From positions 1 through 5,083 of the forward strand of contig CAZLHO010000108.1 in the NCBI GenBank assembly GCA_964559455.1: a stretch of 5,083 bases of DNA, in the 5' to 3' direction. The position numbers were made by a program, and so were the translations under genes. Shown piece by piece: positions 1 through 5,083 of this stretch. This stretch comes from CAZLHO01 sp964559455. GTDB lineage: Bacteria > Krumholzibacteriota > Krumholzibacteriia > LZORAL124-64-63. Position 1 is the first letter of the stretch; each line of letters starts with the position of its first letter. The notes under the pieces are model-generated. The model saw only the letters and a list, made by a program, of their open reading frames with translations. It did not search any database and had not been told where the DNA came from.

Positions 1-617
1 GCGTACTTCACGCTGCAGCCGTAGGGCCGGGCCTCGGCTACGGCCGGGGCCTTTCCGGCCAGCACGGCCGCGAGGGCGGCGGACACGTAGTTGGTCGCGC
101 CCAGCTTGTTCGCGCTGTTGTCGTCGTCGATCGCCCCGGCGTAGGCCACCGTGCCGTCGGGCGCGATCACGAACATATGCGGCGTCGTCTTGGCGCCGTA
201 GGCCCGGCCGACCGCGCCGTCCTCGTCCAGCAGCACCGGATAGTCCATCTCGTATTGCTTGCGGGCGTACCTGTTGCGCGCCTGGCCGTGCCCCTGCTTG
301 CCCTTGGCGCTGGAGCAGACGCAGAGCCAGACCACGCCCTTGTCGGCGACCGCGGCGTAGGTCTCGTTCATCGTCTTGTGGTTCAGATGGTGCTTCTTGA
401 TGAAGGGGCAGTCCGCGTTGAACCACTCCAGCACGACGACCTTGCCGTCGGCCAGGTAGCTCGCCAGGGCGTGCTCGCCGCCCTCGGTGTCGGTCAGGGT
501 GAAGGCGGGAGCGGCGTCGCCGGGCGCGACGCCCGCGGGCGCGTCGCCGGCCGCGGCCACGGAGGCCAGGACCAGGGCCAGGGCGCCGAAGAACACCAGC
601 TGCATGGGCTTGCGCAT
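1..617 (-). CDS. Secreted redoxin / thioredoxin-fold protein (AhpC/TSA-like), 3' end cut by window
   Basis: Only the first 205 codons are in the window; the frame runs off position 1 without a stop. Residues 1-23 form a signal peptide (basic start, hydrophobic core, Ala-rich end), so the protein should act outside the cytoplasm. The mature part begins with the redoxin signature 'PGDAAPAFTLTDTEG' (32-46), then a beta strand and the active-site segment 'EWFNADCPFIKKH' (64-76) with a lone cysteine C70: the second Cys of a CxxC is replaced by Ile73. The cis-proline region is 'TTPHMFVI' (144-151, P146). The visible end, 'RPYGCSVKY', carries C201, a pattern I recall from CPF-type redoxins; few residues are probably missing. 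C99 and C101 form an extra C-x-C. The start is the ATG at 617, which shares its A with the upstream stop and follows a perfect AAGGAGGT. Likely role: extracytoplasmic thiol/peroxide redox chemistry; the substrate is unknown. Family call is firm, function is inferred. Confidence 0.88.
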   Translation of the reverse strand, partial: MRKPMQLVFFGALALVLASVAAAGDAPAGVAPGDAAPAFTLTDTEGGEHALASYLADGKVVVLEWFNADCPFIKKHHLNHKTMNETYAAVADKGVVWLCVCSSAKGKQGHGQARNRYARKQYEMDYPVLLDEDGAVGRAYGAKTTPHMFVIAPDGTVAYAGAIDDDNSANKLGATNYVSAALAAVLAGKAPAVAEARPYGCSVKY

Positions 618-1477
618 CAGGGACCTCCTTCGCCGGCGTCGGGCGCCGGCAATTCGATCAGATAGGACCGCGCGGCGCCGTCGGCGACGCGCACGATCAG
701 CACGCCGCGCACCGGCGCGGCGCTCTTCTTCAGGGTCAATTCCAGGCTGTCGCCTTCGACCGCGCCGGCTGCCCGCAGGTCGACGGGCTCGGCGCCGTCG
801 GCGAAGGGATGGAATTCGAGCCCGCCGGCGCCGGAAACCGCGACGAGCAGGGATCCGTCCCTGGACTCGGCGCGGATGTCGTCGGGGCCGGCGTCGGCGG
901 GCCGCGGCAGGGCGCGCCGGGCGCGCGTGATCGGGGTCGAGAAGGTCGTGGGCCGGGCGTGGGCCGCGACGGGCACCCGGAACTCCAGCCGCGTCCCGCC
1001 CAGGACGCAGATGTCCCGGCAGGCCAGCCACTCCAGGGCGGCGCTCATCACGACGGTGTCGCCCGGCGCGGCGTCGGCGGGAACGGCGACCGATTGCAGC
1101 AACAGCGTCTCGCCGTGGTAAACGTGGTCCAGCAGGCCGCCGGGCGCCTCGAGGCGCTCGGCGACGGGCCAGCGCAGCGGCTCCGCCGTCCAGCCGGACG
1201 GCGGTTCCAGGTCGATGCGCGGCGGCAGGCCGGAGTCGTTCAGATAGGGGCCGTAGAGGTGCCAGCCGGCGGCGGGAGTCAGGCGCCAGGCCAGCGTCAG
1301 CGGCTTGCCGGGCACCGCTGCGCTCTCGGCCGCGACGACCGCGACGCTCACCAGGGAGTCGGCGGCGGAAGCCAGGAGGCCCGCGGGCGCGCGGTCGGCG
1401 GCGCCGCCGCAGCCGGACAGGGCCAGGGCGGCGACGAGCAGAAGAAAGACGGCTTTCATGAAGGACGTCCGGTGCAT
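617..1477 (-). CDS. Lipoprotein with stand-alone DsbD N-terminal (DsbD-alpha-like) thiol-redox domain
   Basis: A 286-residue protein. The N-terminus is a lipoprotein signal: hydrophobic run 9-20, then lipobox L20-S21-G22-C23, with C23 as the lipidated residue. Residues about 40-170 match the DsbD N-terminal domain family (also seen in ScsB): 'GWHLYGPYLNDSGLPPRI' (71-88), a 'LRWP' strand (101-104), 'VYHGETLLLQ' (119-128), and 'EWLACRDICVLG' (149-160). The last gives a CxxxC pair, C153 and C157, equivalent to the cysteine pair that in DsbD receives electrons from the membrane domain and passes them to periplasmic partners. No transmembrane or C-terminal thioredoxin domain is present; residues 200-280 look like a further beta-rich region. 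The start is uncertain: ATG at 1477 gives MHRTSFMK, while ATG at 1459 (Met7, followed by Lys) gives a more typical lipoprotein leader; neither has a strong ribosome binding site. It overlaps the redoxin gene by one base, suggesting the two proteins exchange electrons. Forty-nine bases separate it from the ammonia-lyase. Confidence 0.82.
   Translation of the reverse strand: MHRTSFMKAVFLLLVAALALSGCGGAADRAPAGLLASAADSLVSVAVVAAESAAVPGKPLTLAWRLTPAAGWHLYGPYLNDSGLPPRIDLEPPSGWTAEPLRWPVAERLEAPGGLLDHVYHGETLLLQSVAVPADAAPGDTVVMSAALEWLACRDICVLGGTRLEFRVPVAAHARPTTFSTPITRARRALPRPADAGPDDIRAESRDGSLLVAVSGAGGLEFHPFADGAEPVDLRAAGAVEGDSLELTLKKSAAPVRGVLIVRVADGAARSYLIELPAPDAGEGGP
623..630 (-). promoter_or_regulatory. 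Shine-Dalgarno site of the redoxin gene, inside the upstream gene
   Basis: On the minus strand AAGGAGGT is followed by a 5-base spacer (CCCTG) and ATG at 617. It matches the anti-Shine-Dalgarno sequence over eight bases and lies in the last codons of the DsbD-like lipoprotein gene. It fixes the redoxin start and, with the one-base TGATG overlap, points to translational coupling. Confidence 0.85.
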
Positions 1478-1526
1478 CTGACCATGGATACGCCCACCGG
1501 GGGCGCGCCGCCAGCGCGACGGGACG

Positions 1527-3050
1527 CTACCCCAGCGGCCCCACTTCGTTTTCCACCGCGGTCAGGATGTCGTACGCGCGGACCAGGTCCATCATCGCGG
1601 TGTGGTCGTTGTGCAGAGGCCGGTCGATGTCCAGGAACTCGACGTGCTTGCGCACCTCGTCGCGGGCGACGGTCACGCCGCGGCCGTTGGTGAAGCCGCG
1701 GAAGTCCAGGGCCTGGGCGGCGGCCATGAACTCGATGCCCAGCACGCCGCAGGCGTTCTCGACGATCTGCGCGTTCTTGATCGCCGTGTTCATGCCCATG
1801 GACACGAAGTCCTCCTGGTCGGCGGCGGCGGGGATCGAGAGGATCGACGCCGGGGCCGACAGGATGCGCTGCTCGGTGATCAGGGAGTCGGCGGTGTACT
1901 GGCTGAGCATCATGCCGCTGAACATGCCCGCGCCCTTGGTCAGGAAGGACGGCAGGCCCACCGAGAGGTTCGTGTTGAGCAGGCGGTTCAGGCGCCGCTC
2001 GCTGAGCACGCAGACCATGGTCAGCGCGGCGCCGGCCATGTCCATCGGCAGCGAGACCGGCGAGCCCTGGAAGTTGGCCCCGGTCAGGGTCAACTTCTCT
2101 TCGGGCAGGAAGATGGGGTTGTCGCCCACGCCGTTCAGCTCGGTCTCGACCTGCTCGCGAGCCCAGCGCACGGCGTCGCGGGCGGCGCCGATCACCTGGG
2201 GACTGCTGCGCATCGAGTAGGCGTCCTGGACCTTGGTCTGCATCTTGCCGGTCTGCAGGTCGCTGCCGTCGATGCATTTGCGGATGGACTCGGCGCTGCG
2301 CACGGCCCCTGCGAAGCCGCGCAGCTGGTGCAGCTGCGCGGTGTAGGGCTTCAGGTTGGCCAGCAGGGCCTCCAGGGACATGGCGCAGGCGATCTCGGCC
2401 TGCTTCAGCAGCCGCTGCATGTCGCAGAGGTGCAGGGCGCTCATCGCGGTCAGCAGGTTGCTGCCGTTGATCGTGGCCAGGCCGTCGCGGGCCTCGAGGC
2501 CGGGCACCGGGATGCCGGCGCGGTCGAAGGCCTCCTTGCCGGGCAGCAGCTCGCCTTTGTAGTAGGCGCGGCCCTCGCCCATCATCAGCTGCGCGATCTG
2601 GCTCATCGGCGCCAGGTCGCCGCAGGCCCCCACCGAACCCTTCTGACAGACGAAGGGGGTGACGCCCTCGTTGAGCATCGCGATCAGGGTCTGCGTGATC
2701 ACGGGCCGGCAGCCGGAGTTGCCGTGGGCGTGCACGTTCGCGCGGCCGGCCATGGCGCCGCGCACGTACTCGATCGGCGCCGGGTCGCCGATGCCCGCCG
2801 AATGGTTGTAGATGAGGTATTTCTGGAATTCCTTGGTCTGGTCTTCGTCCAGGATGACGGTGCAGAGCTCGCCGATGCCCGTGTTCACGCCGTACATGAT
2901 CTCGCGCGCCGCGATCTTCTCCTCGACCATGGCGCGGCAGACCTCGATGCGCCGCAGGGCCTCGGGATGCAGCTCCACCTTCTCGCCGTGGCGGGCGATG
3001 CGCTCGAGCTTCTCGATGCTCAGGCCCGAGCCGTCCAGGACGACCGTCAT
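1527..3050 (-). CDS. hutH: Histidine (or aromatic amino acid) ammonia-lyase, MIO enzyme with Ala-Cys-Gly core
   Basis: A complete 507-residue cytoplasmic enzyme of the HAL/PAL/TAL family, normal length for bacterial HAL (about 500-510). The expected reaction is non-oxidative removal of ammonia from L-histidine to give urocanate. Visible motifs: 'MYGVNTGIGEL' (52-62) with catalytic Tyr53; 'YNHSAGIG' (81-88) with His83; MIO region 'GSVGACGDLAPMSQ' (138-151); 'INGSN' (194-198) with Asn195; 'VQDAYSMRSSPQVIG' (274-288) with Tyr278 and Arg281; 'GDNPIF' (309-314); 'ADQEDFVSM' (410-418) with Glu413. His83 and Glu413 are the pair expected for histidine rather than phenylalanine or tyrosine. The oddity is Cys143 (codon TGC at 2624-2622) in place of the usual MIO-forming Ser. 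The C-terminal part (450-490) differs from the Pseudomonas and Bacillus HutH sequences I remember. The start at 3050 is fixed by GGAGGT five bases upstream. No other hut gene is in the window, so an aromatic lyase or aminomutase is possible; the family is certain, the substrate is not. Confidence 0.92.
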   Translation of the reverse strand: MTVVLDGSGLSIEKLERIARHGEKVELHPEALRRIEVCRAMVEEKIAAREIMYGVNTGIGELCTVILDEDQTKEFQKYLIYNHSAGIGDPAPIEYVRGAMAGRANVHAHGNSGCRPVITQTLIAMLNEGVTPFVCQKGSVGACGDLAPMSQIAQLMMGEGRAYYKGELLPGKEAFDRAGIPVPGLEARDGLATINGSNLLTAMSALHLCDMQRLLKQAEIACAMSLEALLANLKPYTAQLHQLRGFAGAVRSAESIRKCIDGSDLQTGKMQTKVQDAYSMRSSPQVIGAARDAVRWAREQVETELNGVGDNPIFLPEEKLTLTGANFQGSPVSLPMDMAGAALTMVCVLSERRLNRLLNTNLSVGLPSFLTKGAGMFSGMMLSQYTADSLITEQRILSAPASILSIPAAADQEDFVSMGMNTAIKNAQIVENACGVLGIEFMAAAQALDFRGFTNGRGVTVARDEVRKHVEFLDIDRPLHNDHTAMMDLVRAYDILTAVENEVGPLG

Positions 3051-3055
3051 CTTCT

Positions 3056-3061
3056 ACCTCC
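3056..3061 (-). promoter_or_regulatory. Shine-Dalgarno site of the ammonia-lyase gene
   Basis: The minus strand reads GGAGGT, a 5-base spacer (AGAAG), then ATG at 3050. It decides the start of the 507-residue product. I could not find a convincing -35/-10 promoter in the 104-base gap upstream. Confidence 0.8.
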
Positions 3062-3121
3062 GGGGACGGGACAGCGGGCGGACCGCGGACGGCGGCCCTC
3101 TCCGCAAGTCCCAACGTTAGA

Positions 3122-3137
3122 CCCCGAAAGGCCGGGG
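3122..3137 (-). terminator. Possible weak terminator hairpin after the propeller gene
   Basis: Read on the minus strand, CCCCG, a six-base loop (GCCTTT) and CGGGG form a 5-bp all-GC stem, 17 bases past the TGA of the propeller gene. The following bases, TCTAACGTT, are only modestly T-rich, so intrinsic termination is doubtful. The position between two separate genes is the main support. Confidence 0.3.
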
Positions 3138-3154
3138 ATCAAGGCGAGCCCAGG

Positions 3155-4363
3155 TCAGGGCGCGCGCTCCAGCAGGACGACCTCCAACGGGCCGACCTCG
3201 ACATCCTCGTCCAGCACGCGGCTGCCGCCTACGCCCCACTTCAGCAGGACCAGCCTGCCGTCGTCGACGAAGCGCAGGATGTCGTTGGCGAAGTCGCCGT
3301 CGCAGGCCACGGCCACGCTGCGCATGAAGCCGCCCTCGGGGTCGAAGACGTCGAAGGTCTGCATGACGCCTTCGGGCTGGTCGCGGTCGCTGCGATCGTG
3401 CTGCACCCAGAGGTTGCCGCCCTCGTCGACGTACAGGTAGCCGATCACCGGCTCCGCGGTGTCGATCACCAGCTCCTTGCGCAGGGGGACGTTGCGCACG
3501 TCGTCCTCCATGCGCGCCCGGACGCGGGCGAGTTCCTCGTCCGTCCGCAGCAGCGGTTTCCAGGCGCGCTCGATCACGCGGTCCAGGACGCCGTCGGGCC
3601 GGTAGACGTCGATGCGGTACTCGTTGCGCTGCGAGGCCGCGTAGACCCTGCCGTCGGGGCCGAGCGCGCAGGTGCCCTGGCGGGCGCAGTGGAAATTCTT
3701 CTCCACGAGCACGAAGGGCTCCGTGAAGCTGAATTCGTTGGTGCCCTCGACGTAGACGTGCTGCTGCGCGCCGTCCAGGCCGTGGCGAGCCAGGATGTAG
3801 TGGTGGCGCTGTCCCGTCTCGGTGGGCTCGGCGTATTGGCCGGCGAGCACGAGGTTGCCGCCGCGGTACATGACCGTGTTGATCGAGGTGTAGTTCTCGT
3901 GCAGTCGCCAGTTCGAAGCGGGCACGCCGTCGACGCCGAGGCGCACCACGGCGCCGGCGGTTCGGCGCGGCAGGGCCAGGATGCCGCCCGGCAACAGGCA
4001 GACGTCATAGGGTTCGCGGACCTCTCCCGGACCATCGCCTTCGCGGGACAGGGTGCGCAGGTGTTCGCCGTCGGGGCCGTAGACCTGAACGCAGCACCGG
4101 TCCGAGTCCACCATGTAGAGGTTGCCCTGATCGTCGGTGATCACCCGCTCGACGTCGCCGAAGAAGATCTCGTCGTCCTCGCCGCCGACGCGCCAGCGTT
4201 CGATCAGGGTCATGGTCGCGGTCCCCTCGGCGGGGGTCGCGCCGCTCAAGACGTGGGGCACGCCGTCGCGGACGACGGTCTCGGCGTACGCGGCGACGCC
4301 CGGGAAGAGCACGAGGACCGCCGTCGCGGAAAGGATGAGGCGAGGGATATGGCTGCGGATCAT
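3155..4363 (-). CDS. Secreted six-bladed (NHL-like) beta-propeller protein of unknown function
   Basis: A complete 402-residue protein. Residues 1-27 are a signal peptide (MIRS start, hydrophobic core 9-24, AYA before the likely cut at 27/28), so it should be exported to the periplasm or outside; no lipobox and no later membrane segment are seen. The rest is beta-propeller-like, with recurring blade units of the form 'D-x-x-G-N-L-Y-V' then 'V-x-V-Y-x-P-D-G'. The clearest are 70-101 ('ITDDQGNLYMVDS' and 'VQVYGPDGE'), 235-265 ('GPDGRVYAAS' and 'IDVYRPDGV') and 308-350 ('GYLYVDEGGNLWV' and 'TFDVFDPEGG'). The stretch 'SREGDGPGEVREPYDV' (106-121) is the G-x-G-PGE-F/V-xx-P link typical of bacterial 'six-bladed beta-propeller' proteins. 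Six cysteines are present (90, 91, 122, 226, 232, 354), including a vicinal pair. The start at 4363 follows AAGGA with a 9-base spacer. Such proteins usually bind ligands or other proteins; the partner here is unknown and the neighbours give no clear hint. Confidence 0.85.
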   Translation of the reverse strand: MIRSHIPRLILSATAVLVLFPGVAAYAETVVRDGVPHVLSGATPAEGTATMTLIERWRVGGEDDEIFFGDVERVITDDQGNLYMVDSDRCCVQVYGPDGEHLRTLSREGDGPGEVREPYDVCLLPGGILALPRRTAGAVVRLGVDGVPASNWRLHENYTSINTVMYRGGNLVLAGQYAEPTETGQRHHYILARHGLDGAQQHVYVEGTNEFSFTEPFVLVEKNFHCARQGTCALGPDGRVYAASQRNEYRIDVYRPDGVLDRVIERAWKPLLRTDEELARVRARMEDDVRNVPLRKELVIDTAEPVIGYLYVDEGGNLWVQHDRSDRDQPEGVMQTFDVFDPEGGFMRSVAVACDGDFANDILRFVDDGRLVLLKWGVGGSRVLDEDVEVGPLEVVLLERAP

Positions 4364-4372
4364 GGGCGATGT

Positions 4373-4377
4373 TCCTT
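4373..4377 (-). promoter_or_regulatory. Shine-Dalgarno site of the propeller gene
   Basis: The minus strand reads GGAAGGA, with the AAGGA core nine bases before ATG at 4363. It supports that start, as does the signal peptide that begins there. It lies directly after the long inverted repeat at 4382-4414. Confidence 0.65.
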
Positions 4378-4381
4378 CCGG

Positions 4382-4414
4382 GTTCCGGCCACCACTGCGG
4401 ATGGCGGCCGGAAC
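4382..4414 (-). repeat. Inverted repeat / RNA hairpin upstream of the propeller gene
   Basis: GTTCCGGCC (4382-4390) is an exact reverse complement of GGCCGGAAC (4406-4414). Past one A/C mismatch the stem continues for three pairs (4392-4394 with 4402-4404), leaving a 7-base loop. It sits between the clpB stop and the propeller ribosome binding site. There is no T-run after it on the minus strand, so it is not a textbook intrinsic terminator; it could still mark a transcript end or act as a 5' leader structure. Confidence 0.6.
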
Positions 4415-4418
4415 ACCC

Positions 4419-4437
4419 TACGGGAAACGCGCCCGTA
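4419..4437 (-). repeat. Second short inverted repeat after clpB
   Basis: TACGGG (4419-4424) and CCCGTA (4432-4437) form a 6-bp stem with a 7-base loop (AAACGCG), beginning 21 bases after the clpB stop. On the minus strand it is followed by GGGTGTTCC, not a T-run. Together with the neighbouring 9-bp stem it makes a tandem pair of hairpins in one short gap; terminator or operator are both possible. Confidence 0.4.
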
Positions 4438-4458
4438 TGTTACGGATACGACGCCGCC

Positions 4459-5083
4459 TCAGCCGACCCTGAGCGAGAAGCCCTCGCCGTCGACGTCCAG
4501 GACGACCGTGCCCTCGGGCGACGTGTCGCCGGACAGCAGGAGGTCGGCCAGGCGGTCCTGGACCTCGCGCTGGATCACGCGCTTCACCGGCCGCGCGCCG
4601 AAGAGCGGGTCGAAGCCCAGTTCGGCCAGGCGGTCGACGGCGGCGGCGGTCCAGTCCAGCCGGATCCGCTGCTCGTCCAGGGCGCGGCCGACCCTGGCCA
4701 GCTCCAGCGCGACGATGCGGCGGATCACGTCGCGGTCCAGGCCGTGGAAGCGCACGACGGCGTCGATACGATTCAGGAACTCGGGCCGGAAGTGCCGCGC
4801 CAGCTCCTCGTGCAGCAGCCGCTCGGCGGCGCGCGTCGCGGCCTCGTCCTCCTCGGAAGGCGGGGCGAAGCGCTCGTCCTGGCAGAGGTTGCTGGTCATC
4901 ACGACCAGGGTGTTGCGGAAGTTCACCACGCGCCCCTTGCCGTCGGTCAGCCGCCCGTCGTCCAGAAGCTGCAGCAGCACGTTCATGACTTCGGGATGAG
5001 CCTTCTCGATCTCGTCCAGCAGGATCACGGTGTAGGGATGGCGGCGCACGGCTTCGGTGAGCTGGCCGCCCGACTCGAAGCCC
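4459..5083 (-). CDS. clpB: ATP-dependent protein disaggregase ClpB, C-terminal part (5' end outside window)
   Basis: The frame is open to the right edge, so the window holds the last 207 codons of a protein usually about 860 residues long. The in-frame GTG at 5047-5049 is an internal valine, because the reading continues upstream as conserved 'GFESGGQLTEAV'. Fragment residues 19-24 'VILLDE' are the Walker B of the second AAA+ domain (D23, E24), followed by 'IEKAHPEVMNVLLQLLDDG'. 'VVMTSN' ends in sensor-1 N65. 'FRPEFLNRID' holds the arginine finger (about R105), and 'GFDPLFGARPVKRVIQ' is the sensor-2 and small-domain motif (R164). Family role: a cytoplasmic hexameric ring that threads aggregated proteins together with DnaK. 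The order of motifs and the short tail after 'LLLSGD' fit ClpB better than ClpC or ClpA. It ends at TGA (4461-4459), 95 bases before the propeller gene, and is probably a separate transcription unit. Confidence 0.9.
   Translation of the reverse strand, partial: GFESGGQLTEAVRRHPYTVILLDEIEKAHPEVMNVLLQLLDDGRLTDGKGRVVNFRNTLVVMTSNLCQDERFAPPSEEDEAATRAAERLLHEELARHFRPEFLNRIDAVVRFHGLDRDVIRRIVALELARVGRALDEQRIRLDWTAAAVDRLAELGFDPLFGARPVKRVIQREVQDRLADLLLSGDTSPEGTVVLDVDGEGFSLRVG

Noticed and set aside
1478..1526. Terminator between the ammonia-lyase and the lipoprotein gene
   Set aside because: Only a 4-bp GCGC self-complementary stem can be drawn, and there is no T-run; co-transcription cannot be excluded.
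1456..3114. A 552-codon minus-strand frame covering the ammonia-lyase
   Set aside because: It is the shifted frame of the ammonia-lyase gene, with an Arg/Pro/Gly-rich product and no motif, whereas the other frame gives a full HAL with all catalytic residues.
3062..3121. Promoter for the ammonia-lyase gene
   Set aside because: A TTGGGA-like -35 can be picked out near the hairpin, but no -10-like AT-rich box follows at the right distance; the stretch is too GC-rich to call.
1602..3440. A 612-codon open frame on the plus strand
   Set aside because: It is antisense to the ammonia-lyase and runs into the propeller gene. Its product is low-complexity (rich in Gly, Ala, His, Val, Gln, Arg), as expected from the complement of GC-rich codons, and shows no recognisable domain.
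3398..4999. A 533-codon plus-strand frame across the propeller and clpB
   Set aside because: It crosses an intergenic gap with two hairpins and overlaps two real genes antisense; its composition is that of a GC-rich shadow frame.
5047..5049. GTG as the start of a short 196-residue Clp protein
   Set aside because: The frame is open upstream to the window edge and encodes conserved ClpB sequence (GGQLTEAV), so the GTG is an internal Val.

Overview
The window carries five protein-coding genes, all on the minus strand. They read from right to left in the order clpB (3' part), secreted beta-propeller, histidine/aromatic ammonia-lyase, DsbD-alpha-like lipoprotein, redoxin (5' part). Base composition is very GC-rich, with strong G/C third positions, so long antisense open frames appear almost everywhere and are discounted. 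The cell envelope looks Gram-negative: one protein has a lipobox, and two have ordinary signal peptides. No gene gives a firm taxonomic placement. The mixture (ClpB, NHL-like 'six-bladed' propeller, unusual HAL, CPF-type redoxin) would fit an uncultured high-GC bacterium of the Gemmatimonadota/Krumholzibacteriota/FCB sort, but this is a guess.

Layout by transcription order. Positions 5083-4459 hold the C-terminal 207 codons of a ClpB-type AAA+ disaggregase, cut by the window edge. The 95-base gap that follows holds two inverted repeats and the ribosome binding site of the next gene. Positions 4363-3155 encode an exported 402-residue beta-propeller protein of unknown ligand. A 104-base gap with a small terminator-like hairpin precedes an ammonia-lyase gene (3050-1527), which starts behind a clear GGAGGT ribosome binding site. 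After 49 bases comes a lipoprotein with a DsbD N-terminal (DsbD-alpha) fold signature (1477-617). Its TGA stop shares one base with the ATG of a secreted redoxin (617 to beyond position 1).

The last two genes are very probably translationally coupled and form an extracytoplasmic thiol-redox module: a CxxxC electron-transfer domain next to a thioredoxin-fold protein. Nothing ties them functionally to the ammonia-lyase. No hutU, hutI, hutG or hut regulator is visible here, so a histidine-degradation role rests on the enzyme alone.

The point most worth a second look is the ammonia-lyase. Where nearly all family members have Ala-Ser-Gly as precursor of the MIO prosthetic group, this one encodes Ala-Cys-Gly (residues 142-144), with the rest of the catalytic set intact. 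I saw no mobile element, CRISPR array, tRNA, rRNA or novel defence-like system.
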